Shown here piece by piece: positions 8,975 to 18,641 of a stretch of DNA of 64,000 nucleotides (its first letter is position 1; every line of letters begins with the position of its first letter). This stretch comes from Synechococcus sp. BSA11S (GTDB taxonomy: Bacteria > Cyanobacteriota > Cyanobacteriia > PCC-6307 > Cyanobiaceae). The position numbers and the translations under genes are program-made. Location of the stretch: NCBI RefSeq assembly GCF_014224355.1, contig NZ_VNWP01000012.1:24545-88544 (forward strand), written 5' to 3'. The notes beneath the pieces are model-generated. The model did no database searches, was not told the DNA's origin, and saw only the letters and a list, made by a program, of their open reading frames with translations.

Positions 8975-9601
8975 TCAGACTTTCTCCAGCAGGGTGGTGT
9001 CGCGGGGGGGGCTCTCCAGCAGAAGGGGTGTGCGTTCCTTCTCGATCAGCCCTTGATCGGCGGCTTCGCCGGTGATCACATCGCTGCTGTACACGTCACG
9101 GCGGGCCAGCACAATCGCTCCGATCATGGCCATCAGCAGCAGCACCGAAGCCAGCTCGAACGGCAGCAGGTAGTCGCTGAAGAGGTGAATGCCGATCAAC
9201 GTGGTGGCGTCCTCGCCGAGGGGGGTGGGGCCTGGTACCGCCCAGGGGGTGGTGAGGTCGACCCGCAGCAGCAGCAGGAACAAACCGAGGCAGACGGCGC
9301 CGGAGAGCACCCGGCGCAGGAGCAGACCGGGAATCTCGGCCATCGCTTCCTTCTTGTTCACGAGCATGATCGCAAACAGGATCAACACATTCACGGCGCC
9401 GACGTAGACGAGCACCTGGGCCGCGGCGACGAAGCTGGCATTGAGGAGCAGGTAAAGACCAGCCACTGAGAGAAACACACCAGCCAGCAGGAAGGCTGAA
9501 TAGACGATGTTGGGCAGAAGCACCACACCCAGGGCCCCCAGCACCAGGGTGAGGGAGAGGGCGACGAAGCAGATCAGCTGGGTGACAGAGGCGATCGTCA
9601 T
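8975..9601 (-). CDS. ndhG: NAD(P)H-quinone oxidoreductase subunit 6 (NdhG)
   Basis: A 208-residue NuoJ-type subunit with five hydrophobic helices and the family block '[20 protein letters not shown]'. The C-terminal ~40 residues are hydrophilic and variable, as in other cyanobacterial NdhG proteins. Its ATG shares one base with the ndhI stop (TGATG), indicating translational coupling. NdhG belongs to the membrane arm of NDH-1 and helps form the path between the quinone site and the pumping subunits. Confidence 0.95.
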   Translation of the reverse strand: MTIASVTQLICFVALSLTLVLGALGVVLLPNIVYSAFLLAGVFLSVAGLYLLLNASFVAAAQVLVYVGAVNVLILFAIMLVNKKEAMAEIPGLLLRRVLSGAVCLGLFLLLLRVDLTTPWAVPGPTPLGEDATTLIGIHLFSDYLLPFELASVLLLMAMIGAIVLARRDVYSSDVITGEAADQGLIEKERTPLLLESPPRDTTLLEKV

Positions 9602-10212
9602 CAGGCGTTCTCCTCGGGCTGGGACGCTGCGGCAGCCAGCTCAGCCTGCAGCTGCTCAGGGAGCTGGCCAGCCCTTGGCCTGGTGGGGTCAACGCCGTGG
9701 GGATCGATCTCACCCTTGGGCAGGTAGCCCAGCTCACGCATGGGCACCACGGCAGGATCGCTGGTGACACTGGTGGGAAGGCGGCCAAGGGCCACGTTGT
9801 CGTAGTTGAGGCTATGGCGGTCAAAGGCCGCCAGCTCATACTCTTCGGTCATCGAGAGGCAGTTGGTGGGGCAATACTCCACACAGTTGCCACAGAAGAT
9901 GCAGACTCCGAAGTCAATGGAGTAATTGCGGAGCTCTTTCTTTTTGGTCTCCTTGTTCATCACCCAATCAACCACGGGCAGATTGATGGGGCAAACCCGG
10001 ACGCAGACCTCACAGGAGATGCACTTGTCGAATTCGTAGTGGATTCTGCCGCGGTAACGCTCCGATGGAATCAGCTTCTCGTAGGGATACTGAACCGTGA
10101 TCGGCCGGCGGCGCAGGTGATCGAAGGTGACCGAGAGGCCCTGGGTGATGTAATTGGCCGCACCGACGGCGTCCTTGGTGTAGTCACCGACCTTTTGCAG
10201 GAATCCGAACAT
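9601..10212 (-). CDS. ndhI: NAD(P)H-quinone oxidoreductase subunit I (NdhI), 2x[4Fe-4S]
   Basis: A 203-residue peripheral-arm subunit of NDH-1 carrying two ferredoxin-type motifs, '[12 protein letters not shown]' and '[12 protein letters not shown]'. These ligate the two [4Fe-4S] clusters that pass electrons toward plastoquinone. The N-terminal '[20 protein letters not shown]' is the usual membrane-contact region, and the Pro/Ala/Gln-rich C-terminal ~40 residues are variable. It is separated from ndhA by 87 bp and overlaps ndhG by one base. All eight cluster cysteines are present, so the subunit should be functional. Confidence 0.97.
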   Translation of the reverse strand: MFGFLQKVGDYTKDAVGAANYITQGLSVTFDHLRRRPITVQYPYEKLIPSERYRGRIHYEFDKCISCEVCVRVCPINLPVVDWVMNKETKKKELRNYSIDFGVCIFCGNCVEYCPTNCLSMTEEYELAAFDRHSLNYDNVALGRLPTSVTSDPAVVPMRELGYLPKGEIDPHGVDPTRPRAGQLPEQLQAELAAAASQPEENA

Positions 10213-10299
10213 GGTGTGGGGAGTCGGAACGGAACGAAAACAGGAGTTGGAGGAAGGGCCTGGAGCTGTTGGCTGGGCCCATGATGACCGTCTGAATGC

Positions 10300-11475
10300 T
10301 CAACCGCCGAAAAAGGACGGGAAGGCCAGTTTGAGGCCGGCGGTGACCAGCAGATTGACCAGGGCGATCGGCAGCAGGAACTTCCAACCAAAATCCAGGA
10401 GCTGGTCGATCCGCACCCGGGGCAGGGTCCAGCGCAGCAGGATCGCGATGAACACCAGCAGGTAGGCCTTCAGCACAGTCATCACGATGCCGAGGGAGCC
10501 GGTGATCACCTGCACCAGGGGTGCATCCACCGACTGACCGAGGGCTCCGGCCAGCCATTCCACCGGCAGGGGGAAGCCCCAGCCGCCGAGATAGAGCACC
10601 GCCACCAGCAGGGCCGAGAGCACCAGGTTGATGTAGCTGCCCAGGTAGAAGAGGGCGAACTTCATGCCGGCGTACTCGGTCTGGTAACCGGCCACCAGCT
10701 CCTCTTCAGCCTCCGGAAGGTCGAAGGGGAGGCGTTCGCATTCGGCCAGGGCACAGATCCAGAAGATCAGAAAGCCCACCGGCTGACGCCAGATGTTCCA
10801 GCTGAGAATCCCGGCACCGCTCTGCTGGTTGACGATGTCGACGGTGCTCAGCGAGTTGCTCATCATCACCACCGCCAGCACCGCCAGAGCCAGAGGAATC
10901 TCGTAGCTGATCGACTGTGCCGCAGCCCTGAGCCCCCCGAGCAGGGAATACTTGTTGTTGCTGGCGTAGCCGCTCATCAGCAGGCCGATCGGCTGGATGC
11001 TGCTCAGGGCGATCCAGAGGAACACGCCGATGCCCACATCGCTGATCAGCAGGTTCTGGCCGAAGGGCACCACCAGCCAGGAAAGGATGACCGGCACCAG
11101 CACCAGCACCGGGCCGAGGGTGAAGAGCAGGCCATCGGCCCGCTTGGGAATCACGTCTTCCTTGAACAGCAGCTTGAGACCGTCGGCCATCGGCTGCAGC
11201 ACCCCGAGGGCGCCGGCATACTCCGGTCCGATCCGCTGCTGGACGGCCGCCGAGATCTTGCGTTCCAGCCAGACATTGACCAGCACGCCGACGACGGCCG
11301 CCACCAGCACCAGCAGCATGGGCAGGGGCAGCCAGAGCAGATGGGCTGCGGCCTGGCTCAGGCCGAACTCCTCGAGGGTGCTGGTGAAACTGGACTGAAG
11401 ATCAAGGCCTGGGCCCACCAGGGCCAGGCCAGGCCAGGCGGTGGTCAGAAGGGCTGGTGCCGGGTCGATCAACAC
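10300..11475 (-). CDS. ndhA: NAD(P)H-quinone oxidoreductase subunit 1 (NdhA)
   Basis: A NuoH/NdhA membrane subunit that forms much of the quinone-binding channel. Conserved '[20 protein letters not shown]', '[14 protein letters not shown]' and '[20 protein letters not shown]' are visible, with eight or so helices. The GTG at 11475 is preceded by GGAG eight bases upstream and gives 391 residues; a GTG at 11418 would give 372 residues, the commoner picocyanobacterial length, so the exact N-terminus is open. It follows gltA by 36 bp and heads the ndhA-I-G-E group. Conserved glutamates of the [15 protein letters not shown] loop are intact. Confidence 0.95.
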   Translation of the reverse strand: MLIDPAPALLTTAWPGLALVGPGLDLQSSFTSTLEEFGLSQAAAHLLWLPLPMLLVLVAAVVGVLVNVWLERKISAAVQQRIGPEYAGALGVLQPMADGLKLLFKEDVIPKRADGLLFTLGPVLVLVPVILSWLVVPFGQNLLISDVGIGVFLWIALSSIQPIGLLMSGYASNNKYSLLGGLRAAAQSISYEIPLALAVLAVVMMSNSLSTVDIVNQQSGAGILSWNIWRQPVGFLIFWICALAECERLPFDLPEAEEELVAGYQTEYAGMKFALFYLGSYINLVLSALLVAVLYLGGWGFPLPVEWLAGALGQSVDAPLVQVITGSLGIVMTVLKAYLLVFIAILLRWTLPRVRIDQLLDFGWKFLLPIALVNLLVTAGLKLAFPSFFGG

Positions 11476-11511
11476 CGTGACAACTCCATCTCGAGCTGAG
11501 GTGAGGGCAAC

Positions 11512-12696
11512 CTAAACGCCTGGCAGGGCCTTGCGGGCATCCTGAGGCAACCAACTCCTGCGCCCTTCCCCGGTGTAGATCTGCGTGGGGCGGTAGATGC
11601 GGTTCGCCCCCAGCTGCTCCTTCCAGTGGGCCAACCAGCCCGCCACCCGGGCAATCGCGAAGATCGGCGTGAACAGATCCCTCGGGATACCCAGCTTGCG
11701 GTACACGAGCCCGGAGTAGAAATCGACGTTGGGGTAGATACCCTTGGGGCCGAGCCGATCGGCGGCCACCTCCTCCACTCGCCTGGCCACGTCGTACATG
11801 GCGTCGTAACCGAAGCGATCGAACAACTGCTCGGCCAGACCCTGGAGAATCACGGCCCGGGGATCCTTGACCTTGTATTCCCGGTGCCCGAAACCCATGA
11901 TCTTCTGCTTCTCGGCGATGGCCCGATCCAGCCAGGGCTCCACCCGGTCCTCGGTGCCGATCTGCTCGAGCATGGCCAGCACGTCTTCATTGGCGCCACC
12001 GTGCAGGGGGCCGGCGAGGGTGCCCACCGCCGAGGCCACCACGGCATAGGGGTCGGTCAACGTGCTGGCGGTGACCCGGGCGCTGAAGGTGCTGGCGTTG
12101 AGGCTGTGCTCGGCGTGCAGGATCAGGCAGGCATCGAAGATCCGTGCCGCCAGGGGATCGGGCTCCCGCTCGGTGAGCATGTACAGGAAGTTGGCGGAGT
12201 AGGGCAGGTCGTCGCGGGGCTGGATCGGATCCTGTCCCAGGCGGATCAGCTGGAAGGCAGCCACCATGGTGGGGATCTTGGCGATCAGACGCACCACCGC
12301 CGCCTCGATGTAAGCGGGATCATCCAGGGCCCGGCGGGAATAGAACAATCCCAGGGAGGCTGCGCTCGACTGCAGGGCGTCCATCGGGTGCCCATCGGCC
12401 GGGAAGCACTTCATCATGTCCCGGATGCGGAAGCTCACCCGCCGGTGCATCTGCACGTCGTGCTTGAAGGCCTGCAACCGCTCGACGGTGGGCAACTCAC
12501 CCCAGATCAGCAGGTGGGTGGTTTCGAGGAATGTGCTGTGGGCCGCCAGTTCCTCGAGGGGATAGCCGCGGTAGGTGAGCAGGCCCTGGAGGCCGTCGAT
12601 GTCGCAGATGGCCGACTGGGTCGCTGGAACACCCTCGAGCCCAGGACGGAAGACGGGCGCTGCCTGGGCGGCAACCCGGTTTGCATCCATCACCAT
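11512..12696 (-). CDS. gltA: Citrate synthase
   Basis: A 394-residue type II-like citrate synthase condensing acetyl-CoA and oxaloacetate. Catalytic segments are seen in order: 'LHAEHSLNASTFSARVT' (substrate His), 'GPLHGGANEDVL', 'GFGHREYKVKDPRA' (second His), and 'YPNVDFYSGLVY' (catalytic Asp). It is the only TCA-cycle gene here and lies 36 bp upstream of ndhA in the same direction. That order (gltA followed by ndhAIGE) is common in cyanobacteria, and it links carbon-skeleton supply for glutamate with NDH-1. The start is ATG 12696, with ATG 12690 as the alternative. No promoter motif was identified with confidence. Confidence 0.96.
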   Translation of the reverse strand: MVMDANRVAAQAAPVFRPGLEGVPATQSAICDIDGLQGLLTYRGYPLEELAAHSTFLETTHLLIWGELPTVERLQAFKHDVQMHRRVSFRIRDMMKCFPADGHPMDALQSSAASLGLFYSRRALDDPAYIEAAVVRLIAKIPTMVAAFQLIRLGQDPIQPRDDLPYSANFLYMLTEREPDPLAARIFDACLILHAEHSLNASTFSARVTASTLTDPYAVVASAVGTLAGPLHGGANEDVLAMLEQIGTEDRVEPWLDRAIAEKQKIMGFGHREYKVKDPRAVILQGLAEQLFDRFGYDAMYDVARRVEEVAADRLGPKGIYPNVDFYSGLVYRKLGIPRDLFTPIFAIARVAGWLAHWKEQLGANRIYRPTQIYTGEGRRSWLPQDARKALPGV

Positions 12697-12789
12697 CGGC
12701 GTCGTCCGTTCAGCAGCTCAGAAGCTAGGGCCAGGTCCTGGCCCCTGCCGTAGCCCTGCCGACAGCCCCTGGCACACCCCTCCAACCGC

Positions 12790-13329
12790 TCAGTGGCCCG
12801 TGAGCAGAGAACGGGGCGTGAGCAACAGCTGCAGGCTGGCCCCTCCCAGCAGTGGCTGCAGGCCAGCCGAGCTGGGGGAGGGCAGCTCGAGCAGAGCCAC
12901 GCCGGCTTTCTTCAGGCGCAGGGCCCCGGGGGGAGCACCGCAGAGCCTGGCGGCCAGGACGCTGAGGTCGGGTTCATGGCCCACCAGCCCGAGGCGACCA
13001 CCGCCAGACAGAGGACCATCCGCCGCCAGCCAGTGCCCGAGCAGGGGCAAGGGGTCGGCATCTGGGGAGAGTTCAGCCGCGATCGCCAGCGCCCCGCAGA
13101 GGCCCTCTTCCCGGGCGATCAGGGCGGTCTGGAACGCCCGCAACAGAGGGCTGCTCAGCAGCTGATCACAGCCCAGATTCAGCTCGAGCAGCCGCCGCAC
13201 CACCGCGGCCGTGCGGCGGCGGCCCCGCGTCGTCAGCGGGCGCTCCCGATCCGGACGGCCAGGCGGCGCAGGCTCCTGGCGCTCCTCGGCCAGGCCATGG
13301 CGCAGCAACAACAGAGACAGGGGGGGCAT
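12790..13329 (-). CDS. sixA: Phosphohistidine phosphatase SixA-like protein
   Basis: A 179-residue histidine-phosphatase superfamily protein. It begins 'LLLLRHGLAEE' with the RHG catalytic motif; 'SSPLLRAFQTA' supplies the second arginine and 'LVGHEPDLS' the second catalytic His. The short length and the 'LVGHEPDLS' motif fit SixA, which removes phosphate from phosphohistidine in phosphorelay proteins, rather than phosphoglycerate mutase. It is 3 bp downstream of the DUF3352 gene and 93 bp upstream of gltA, on the same strand. The C-terminal ~25 residues are Leu/Ser-rich and unconserved. The physiological partner is unknown. Confidence 0.85.
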   Translation of the reverse strand: MPPLSLLLLRHGLAEERQEPAPPGRPDRERPLTTRGRRRTAAVVRRLLELNLGCDQLLSSPLLRAFQTALIAREEGLCGALAIAAELSPDADPLPLLGHWLAADGPLSGGGRLGLVGHEPDLSVLAARLCGAPPGALRLKKAGVALLELPSPSSAGLQPLLGGASLQLLLTPRSLLTGH

Positions 13330-13332
13330 GGC

Positions 13333-14970
13333 TCACTCCAGCTGCAGATGCGCCCGCAGGGCGAGCAGCGAGGACGGACTCAAGGGGGGGGGTGGATCCT
13401 CCAGCAGGGGCGATTCGATCGCCAGGCTGAAGGCCAGGCCGTCGATACCGCCCACCAGGGGACGGCCCACCAGGTTGGAGAGCAGCTGCCAGGGGGGCCA
13501 GGGGGCCAGCAGATCCTGGGCGGGTTCGGCGGCCAGAGCCACCTGCAGGGGAGCCTCCCTGGTTCCGAGGGTCTGCAGCTGCTGGATCCGCTCCTTCGGG
13601 GCCTGTCGACCTTGGAGCTGATCGTCAAGGGCGGCCAGGCCATCCCCCCACCAGGCCGTCTGGTCTTGATCGAAACGGACACCGGCCACCGTGGCCTGCA
13701 GACGGTCGGGATCGCCTTTTCCGGGCCTGGCTTCCAGGCGGCTCCAGACCTGCAGGGTCTGGCCATCACGCTTCAGGGGCGCCGGGCTGTAGCCCTGGGC
13801 GTTCAGCGCAGGGCGCAAGCCATCCGTGTCCAGGGCCGTCGCGGCGGTGGCGAGCATCCAGCCCTGCCTCCGGCGCAGGCCCAGCAAGGGGCCATGGTCG
13901 GCGGCCGCCACCAACGATGGCAGCGGTCCTCTCAGATCAGCGAGGGTGCGACGCAGCTGTGGAGCCAACAGGGAGCTCCAGAGATCAGCGCTGGCCGGGT
14001 CGCCGGAATCCTCCAGCAGGGAGGCGGGATCCTGCAGCAGCGCCAGGCTCGCCACCGGGCCGCGCAGCTCACCGAGCAGGTCGGGGATCGGATCCAGCTG
14101 CAGACGAGGGAGGGGCAGACGGGAGGAGAGCAGCGCCTGGAGCTGGAGGCCCCGTCCATCGGGCACCAGGGCCGCCACCAGGTCTCCAACCCCATCAGCA
14201 GAGGCGAGGGTGGAAGGCAGGCCGAGCCAGTCGCTGAAGGCCTGAGGGCGTGCCGTGAGCAGCGCCACCCCCCCCTCCAGCCGGCCGACGGCAGCCTGAA
14301 GCGAGTCCTGCCCAGCCTGGTTGAGCTCGTCGATCTGTGACACATCGAGCGCCTGCTCGAGCACCCCACGGCCGGAGGCGATCAACACCAGCTGGTCATC
14401 GATCAGGGCGGTGGCCAGAGCCTGGCTGGGCTCCCCCACCAGAGCGCCGCGGCCGCTGATCAGCCCCATGCCGCGGTAACTGCTGATCTGCAGGGCCGTG
14501 CCCGCCAGGCTGCGGGACTGCCAGAAGCGCTGCAGGAAGCGACGGGCGCCCTCCGGTTCGCGACAACGGAGAGCGAGCAACCAGCCGGTGGGCCCTGCGC
14601 TCCCCTCAGGAGCGATCACCGCCAGGCTGGTGTCGGGGCCCAGCCAGCCGGCCAGTTCGCTGCTGTACTCCAGGCCAGCGGTGGCGAAGGCGCCATCCCG
14701 CAGGTTGGCCACCAGTTCAGCCGCCTCCCGGCGCCGGGGCGGAGGAGCTACAGCTCTGGCATAGGCCACCAGCTGGTCGGGCTCCACCAGCAGGTGCAGA
14801 CTGAGCAGCGCGTTGCGCGGCACGAAGCGGGCCGCCAGGGGCAGCTCGAGCGGGTGCTGCTGCAGGCGCAGCGGACTCTGACGGAGGGCCAGCCACCAGA
14901 ACCCTCCCCCCAGGGAGAGCAGGAGCAGGGCTGCCGTCAGCACAGCCGCCAGGAAGGGGCGAGCCTTCAT
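13333..14970 (-). CDS. DUF3352 protein, membrane-anchored
   Basis: A 545-residue protein with one N-terminal signal/anchor helix (about residues 4-27), followed by a large, mostly extracytoplasmic domain. The start of the domain, 'PLAARFVPRNALLSLHL', resembles DUF3352, a cyanobacterial family of unknown function. No catalytic motif is evident. The ATG at 14970 puts the membrane helix at the N-terminus; an ATG at 15006 would add 12 residues, and the longer open frame to 15306 is antisense to the rhodanese gene. It heads the leftward string sixA-gltA-ndhAIGE-nadK and is divergent from the rhodanese gene. The protein is probably exported to the periplasm or thylakoid lumen but remains anchored. 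Confidence 0.8.
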   Translation of the reverse strand: MKARPFLAAVLTAALLLLSLGGGFWWLALRQSPLRLQQHPLELPLAARFVPRNALLSLHLLVEPDQLVAYARAVAPPPRRREAAELVANLRDGAFATAGLEYSSELAGWLGPDTSLAVIAPEGSAGPTGWLLALRCREPEGARRFLQRFWQSRSLAGTALQISSYRGMGLISGRGALVGEPSQALATALIDDQLVLIASGRGVLEQALDVSQIDELNQAGQDSLQAAVGRLEGGVALLTARPQAFSDWLGLPSTLASADGVGDLVAALVPDGRGLQLQALLSSRLPLPRLQLDPIPDLLGELRGPVASLALLQDPASLLEDSGDPASADLWSSLLAPQLRRTLADLRGPLPSLVAAADHGPLLGLRRRQGWMLATAATALDTDGLRPALNAQGYSPAPLKRDGQTLQVWSRLEARPGKGDPDRLQATVAGVRFDQDQTAWWGDGLAALDDQLQGRQAPKERIQQLQTLGTREAPLQVALAAEPAQDLLAPWPPWQLLSNLVGRPLVGGIDGLAFSLAIESPLLEDPPPPLSPSSLLALRAHLQLE

Positions 14971-15084
14971 GCGCCGGACGCAGGGGTTGCTGTCATCTTC
15001 ATCCATGACCACGCCGGATGACAGCCCCACAGCCCCAGGGCCCCAGGCCCCCGGCACGGCCCCGACTCCTTCAGCATCTGTCTC

Positions 15085-15435
15085 ATGCCCCCCCCGACCC
15101 CGAAGACCATCCGTGCCGGCGACCTGCAGCAACGGCTGCTCGCCGGCGAACCGCTGCTGCTGGTGGACGTGCGGGAACCGGCCGAACTGGCCATGGCTTC
15201 CCTGCAGCACCCGGTGCTGCATCTGCCCCTGAGCAGCTCCAGCGAATGGGTCGGGCGGCTCGATGAGCTGATCGAGCGGGACCGCACCGTGGTGGTGCTC
15301 TGCCATGCGGGGATTCGCAGCTGGCAGTTCGCCTGCTGGTTGATGGAGGCCCAGGGCTACGCCGACGTGCTCAACCTGCAGGGGGGCATCGAGGCCTGGA
15401 GCGTGGAGGTGGATCCCTCGGTTCCCCGCTACTGA
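15085..15435 (+). CDS. Rhodanese-like domain protein
   Basis: A 116-residue single-domain rhodanese. The active-site loop 'VVLCHAGIRS' carries the nucleophilic Cys that accepts sulfane sulfur, and 'LLVDVREPAELAMASL' (CH2A-type start) and 'LNLQGGIEAWSVEVD' are typical family blocks. There is no signal peptide, so it is cytosolic. Such proteins move sulfur for Fe-S cluster, tRNA or cofactor modification; which path cannot be told. It is divergent from the DUF3352 gene and 75 bp upstream of hrcA. Confidence 0.88.
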   Translation: MPPPTPKTIRAGDLQQRLLAGEPLLLVDVREPAELAMASLQHPVLHLPLSSSSEWVGRLDELIERDRTVVVLCHAGIRSWQFACWLMEAQGYADVLNLQGGIEAWSVEVDPSVPRY

Positions 15436-15510
15436 AGCTGAGCCCGAGCAATCCGACTGAACGATGGAGGTTCTTCCTTACCATCGGCTCCACACACTGC
15501 ACACCCGCAT

Positions 15511-16512
15511 GTGATCGCCCTGCCCCACCGCCAGCAGCAGGTGTTGAAGGCCACGGTGCATCACTACGTCGACACCGTGGAGCCAGTGGGAAGCAGCACC
15601 TTGATCCGTCGCTTCGGCTTGCCGGCCAGCCCCGCCACCGTGCGCTCCACCATGGGGGCGCTTGAGCAGCGGGGCCTGTTGCTGCAGCCCCACACCTCAG
15701 CCGGACGCATCCCCAGCCAGCAGGGCTACCGCCTCTACGTGGATGCTCTGTTGCCCCCTCCAGGGGCCGGGGCGCTGCAGCTCCAGCGGGAATTGCTGGG
15801 TCTGAGCCTGCAGTGGGCGGCTCTGGATGATCTGCTGCTGCATCTGGCCCGTCGACTGGCCGATCTCACCGGCCTGATGAGCCTGATCAGCCGACCCCAG
15901 CGGGCCGAGTCCCGCCTGCAGGCGGTTCGCCTGGTGCCCAACGGTGAGCGGCTGCTGGTGCTGCTGGTGGAGAACGCCCTGGTGGCCAGCAGCCTCAACC
16001 TGCGTCTCCCCCCTGGAGCCAGCCTGGAGCTGCCAGCCCTGGAGGGATGGCTGCAGTCGGAACTGGAACGGTCACCAGGTGGACTGATCCGCTGGGAGTG
16101 CCTCCCCTCCCAGCTGCGCACCAGTGGCGGCCTCCTGCGTCAGGCCCTGCGCAGCCATCGCCAGGCCCGCGGCGTGGATGGGGATGGAACCGTTGTGGTA
16201 GGCATGGGCGGGCTGCTGGCCCAGCCCGAATTCAGCCGCAGCTCCGATCTGAGGCCGCTGCTGCAGCTGGTGGAGGAGGAGCCGCTCTGCCTGCTCCGCC
16301 CCGCGCGGAAGCAGGAGGCGGAGGGGATCTGGATCGGGGCGGAGCATCCCCATCCCGCCCTGCTCCGCTGCGCCGTGGTCAGGGCCAGCTACCGCGCCGG
16401 AGACGGGAGTGAAGGCCAGGTGGCTCTGCTGGGGCCGATGCGCATGGCCTATGCCACAGCGCTCTCAGCGGTGCGCTCGGTGGCCTCTAGCCTGCAGCGT
16501 CTTCTCAGCTGA
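15511..16512 (+). CDS. hrcA: Heat-inducible transcription repressor HrcA
   Basis: A 333-residue HrcA repressor, which binds the CIRCE inverted repeat to hold down groESL/dnaK transcription and is kept active by GroEL. The N-terminal winged helix is clear: 'RQQQVLKATVHHYVDTVEPV', then 'SPATVRSTMGALEQRGLL' and 'PHTSAGRIPSQQGYRLYVD'. The start is GTG 15511, right before the conserved block. No CIRCE element (TTAGCACTC-N9-GAGTGCTAA) was seen near it, so autoregulation is not indicated. Anbu follows after 12 bp on the same strand, which is interesting because both belong to protein quality control. Confidence 0.92.
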   Translation: MIALPHRQQQVLKATVHHYVDTVEPVGSSTLIRRFGLPASPATVRSTMGALEQRGLLLQPHTSAGRIPSQQGYRLYVDALLPPPGAGALQLQRELLGLSLQWAALDDLLLHLARRLADLTGLMSLISRPQRAESRLQAVRLVPNGERLLVLLVENALVASSLNLRLPPGASLELPALEGWLQSELERSPGGLIRWECLPSQLRTSGGLLRQALRSHRQARGVDGDGTVVVGMGGLLAQPEFSRSSDLRPLLQLVEEEPLCLLRPARKQEAEGIWIGAEHPHPALLRCAVVRASYRAGDGSEGQVALLGPMRMAYATALSAVRSVASSLQRLLS

Positions 16513-16524
16513 GGCCCCTGGGTC

Positions 16525-17322
16525 ATGACCTATTGCGTCGGGTTCTGGCTTCAGGACGGCCTGGTGATGGCGTCCGACTCCCGGACCAACGCCGGTGTCG
16601 ACTACATCTCGTCTTACCGGAAGCTGCACATCTTCGAGCCGGCTCCCGACCGGCTGTTCATGCTCCTGGCCGCAGGCAACCTGGCCACGACCCAGGCTGT
16701 GATCAACCAGATCCAACGCGACCTGAACCGGGCCCGTCGACCCTCGGTGGGACTGGGGAGACCTAGCCCTGACCCGGGCCCCAGGCACCATGACCTGCTC
16801 AGCGCCAGCTACCTGTTCGAGGTGGCCGCCTACATCGGCCGGCTGAGCGTGGAGGTGCAGACCGAGAACCACTCGGCCCTGCACCAGGTGGGTGCCAGCG
16901 GCGAGGCCAGCTTCATCCTCGGCGGCCAGATCCTCGGCCAGCCCCATGCCCTCTACCTGATCTATCCCCAGGGCAACGCGATCATGGCCACGCCGGAAAC
17001 ACCTTTCCTGCAGATCGGCGAGAGCAAGTACGGCAAGCCACCGCTCGATTCCGTGGGGCACTGCCGGATGTCGCTGGAGGACGCGGCACGGCTCTGCCTG
17101 GTGTCGCAGGTGATCACCCGCCGCTCCAACCTCACCGTGGGCCCGCCCTTCGAGGTGGCGCTCTACCCCCGCGACAGCATGGCGGTGTCGCATCACCAGA
17201 GGCTGGAGCGGGGTGCCCGCGAAATCTCTGAGATCAACCGAATCTGGATCGAGAGCCAGCGCCAGGCGATGCAGAGCCTTCCCCGCTTCCCCTGGGAGCA
17301 GGCCAGGGAACCCGTGGTCTGA
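16525..17322 (+). CDS. Anbu-type proteasome-like peptidase
   Basis: A 265-residue N-terminal-nucleophile hydrolase of the Anbu (ancestral beta-subunit, HslV/20S-like) family. Thr2 directly after the initiator Met is the expected nucleophile ('MTYCVGFWLQDGLVMASDSR'); Asp in 'ASDSR' and Lys in 'SYRKLHIFE' complete the usual Thr/Asp/Lys set. Most Anbu loci also carry transglutaminase-like, alpha-E and ATP-grasp genes; none is present here. Instead the gene is 12 bp behind hrcA, suggesting a shared transcript. It ends 13 bp from the convergent trpB. The physiological substrate is unknown; the family forms ring- or lock-washer-shaped assemblies. Confidence 0.85.
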   Translation: MTYCVGFWLQDGLVMASDSRTNAGVDYISSYRKLHIFEPAPDRLFMLLAAGNLATTQAVINQIQRDLNRARRPSVGLGRPSPDPGPRHHDLLSASYLFEVAAYIGRLSVEVQTENHSALHQVGASGEASFILGGQILGQPHALYLIYPQGNAIMATPETPFLQIGESKYGKPPLDSVGHCRMSLEDAARLCLVSQVITRRSNLTVGPPFEVALYPRDSMAVSHHQRLERGAREISEINRIWIESQRQAMQSLPRFPWEQAREPVV

Positions 17323-17335
17323 ATTGCCCCCACGA

Positions 17336-18616
17336 TCAACCGCCGGCCAGCTGATCCCCCAGGCGCTCAGCCACGGTGGTCACATCCTTGTCGCCGCGGC
17401 CCGAGAGGTTGATCACCAGCTCGGTGCCCGGCGCCAGGGTGGGACAGAGCTGTTCGAGCCAGGCGAAGGCGTGGGCCGTCTCCAGGGCCGGGATGATCCC
17501 TTCGAGCAGGCTGAGCCGTTGCAGGGCCTCGAGGGCCTCCTGGTCGGTGACGGCGGCATACTCGGCCCGGCCCAGCTCCTGCAGGTAACTGTGTTCGGGC
17601 CCCACTCCCGGGTAGTCGAGACCGGCGCTGATCGAGTGGGCCTCCTGCACCTGCCCCTGTTCGTCCTGCAGCAGCAGGCTCATGGCGCCGTGCAGCACCC
17701 CGAGGCGGCCCTCGGTGATCGTGGCCGCGTGACGGCCCGTGGCCACACCGTCGCCGGCGGCCTCGACACCGATCAGGCGGACGGAAGTGTCGCTCACAAA
17801 GGGGTGGAACAACCCCATGGCATTGGAGCCCCCACCCACGCAGGCCAGCAGCACATCGGGAAGGCGGTTGAAGGCCGCCTGGCACTGGACCTTGGTTTCC
17901 TCGCCGATCACCGCGTGAAAATCCCGCACCAGCATCGGGTAGGGGTGGGGTCCGGCCACCGACCCCAGGATGTAATGGGTGGTCTCCACGTTGGTGACCC
18001 AGTCGCGGATCGCCTCACTGGTGGCGTCCTTGAGGGTGGCGGTGCCGGCGGTGACCGGTTGCACCGTGGCCCCCAGCAGACGCATGCGGAACACATTCAG
18101 GGCCTGACGGCGCATGTCCTCGGCGCCCATGTAGATCACGCACTCCAGACCGAAGCGGGCACAGACTGTGGCGGTGGCCACGCCGTGCTGGCCGGCGCCG
18201 GTTTCGGCGATGATCCGCTGCTTGCCCATGCGCAGGGCCAGCAGGGCCTGCCCGAGCGCGTTGTTGATCTTGTGGGCACCCGTGTGGTTGAGGTCCTCGC
18301 GCTTCAGCCAGATGCGGGGACCCCCTTCGGGGCGGCGGTAGTGGGCGCTCAGCCGCTCCGCCTCGTAGAGCGGGGAGGGGCGACCCACATAGGTTTTGAG
18401 CAGGTGATCGAGGCGACTGGTGAAGGCAGGATCCTTCCAGGCCTCAGCCGCCGCCGCCTCCAGTTCCGCCAGGGCGGGCATCAGGGTTTCGGGCACGTAC
18501 TGGCCGCCGTAGCGCCCGAATCGACCGAGCGCATTGGGACGAGCCTCCTTTTCCAGGGCAGCAGCGCCTGGGGGAGCAGCGGAATCCTGCGGGATCGGGG
18601 GGAGGGTGCTCGTCAC
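17336..18616 (-). CDS. trpB: Tryptophan synthase beta chain
   Basis: A 426-residue PLP enzyme joining indole and serine to make tryptophan. The Schiff-base lysine lies in '[15 protein letters not shown]', the phosphate-binding loop is '[10 protein letters not shown]', and the '[13 protein letters not shown]' motif is intact. The start is GTG 18616, which yields an N-terminal extension of about 25 residues before '[13 protein letters not shown]'. No other trp gene is nearby, as usual in cyanobacteria where trp genes are scattered. It is convergent with Anbu. Confidence 0.97.
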   Translation of the reverse strand: MTSTLPPIPQDSAAPPGAAALEKEARPNALGRFGRYGGQYVPETLMPALAELEAAAAEAWKDPAFTSRLDHLLKTYVGRPSPLYEAERLSAHYRRPEGGPRIWLKREDLNHTGAHKINNALGQALLALRMGKQRIIAETGAGQHGVATATVCARFGLECVIYMGAEDMRRQALNVFRMRLLGATVQPVTAGTATLKDATSEAIRDWVTNVETTHYILGSVAGPHPYPMLVRDFHAVIGEETKVQCQAAFNRLPDVLLACVGGGSNAMGLFHPFVSDTSVRLIGVEAAGDGVATGRHAATITEGRLGVLHGAMSLLLQDEQGQVQEAHSISAGLDYPGVGPEHSYLQELGRAEYAAVTDQEALEALQRLSLLEGIIPALETAHAFAWLEQLCPTLAPGTELVINLSGRGDKDVTTVAERLGDQLAGG

Positions 18617-18641
18617 CGGTGGTCGATCGGGGTGCCTCAGC

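Noticed and set aside
12793..14340. 515-codon plus-strand frame opposite sixA and the DUF3352 gene
   Set aside because: Gln/Gly/Arg-rich shadow; spans two real genes on the other strand.
15436..15510. CIRCE operator ahead of hrcA
   Set aside because: No TTAGCACTC-N9-GAGTGCTAA or close variant is present in the gap.
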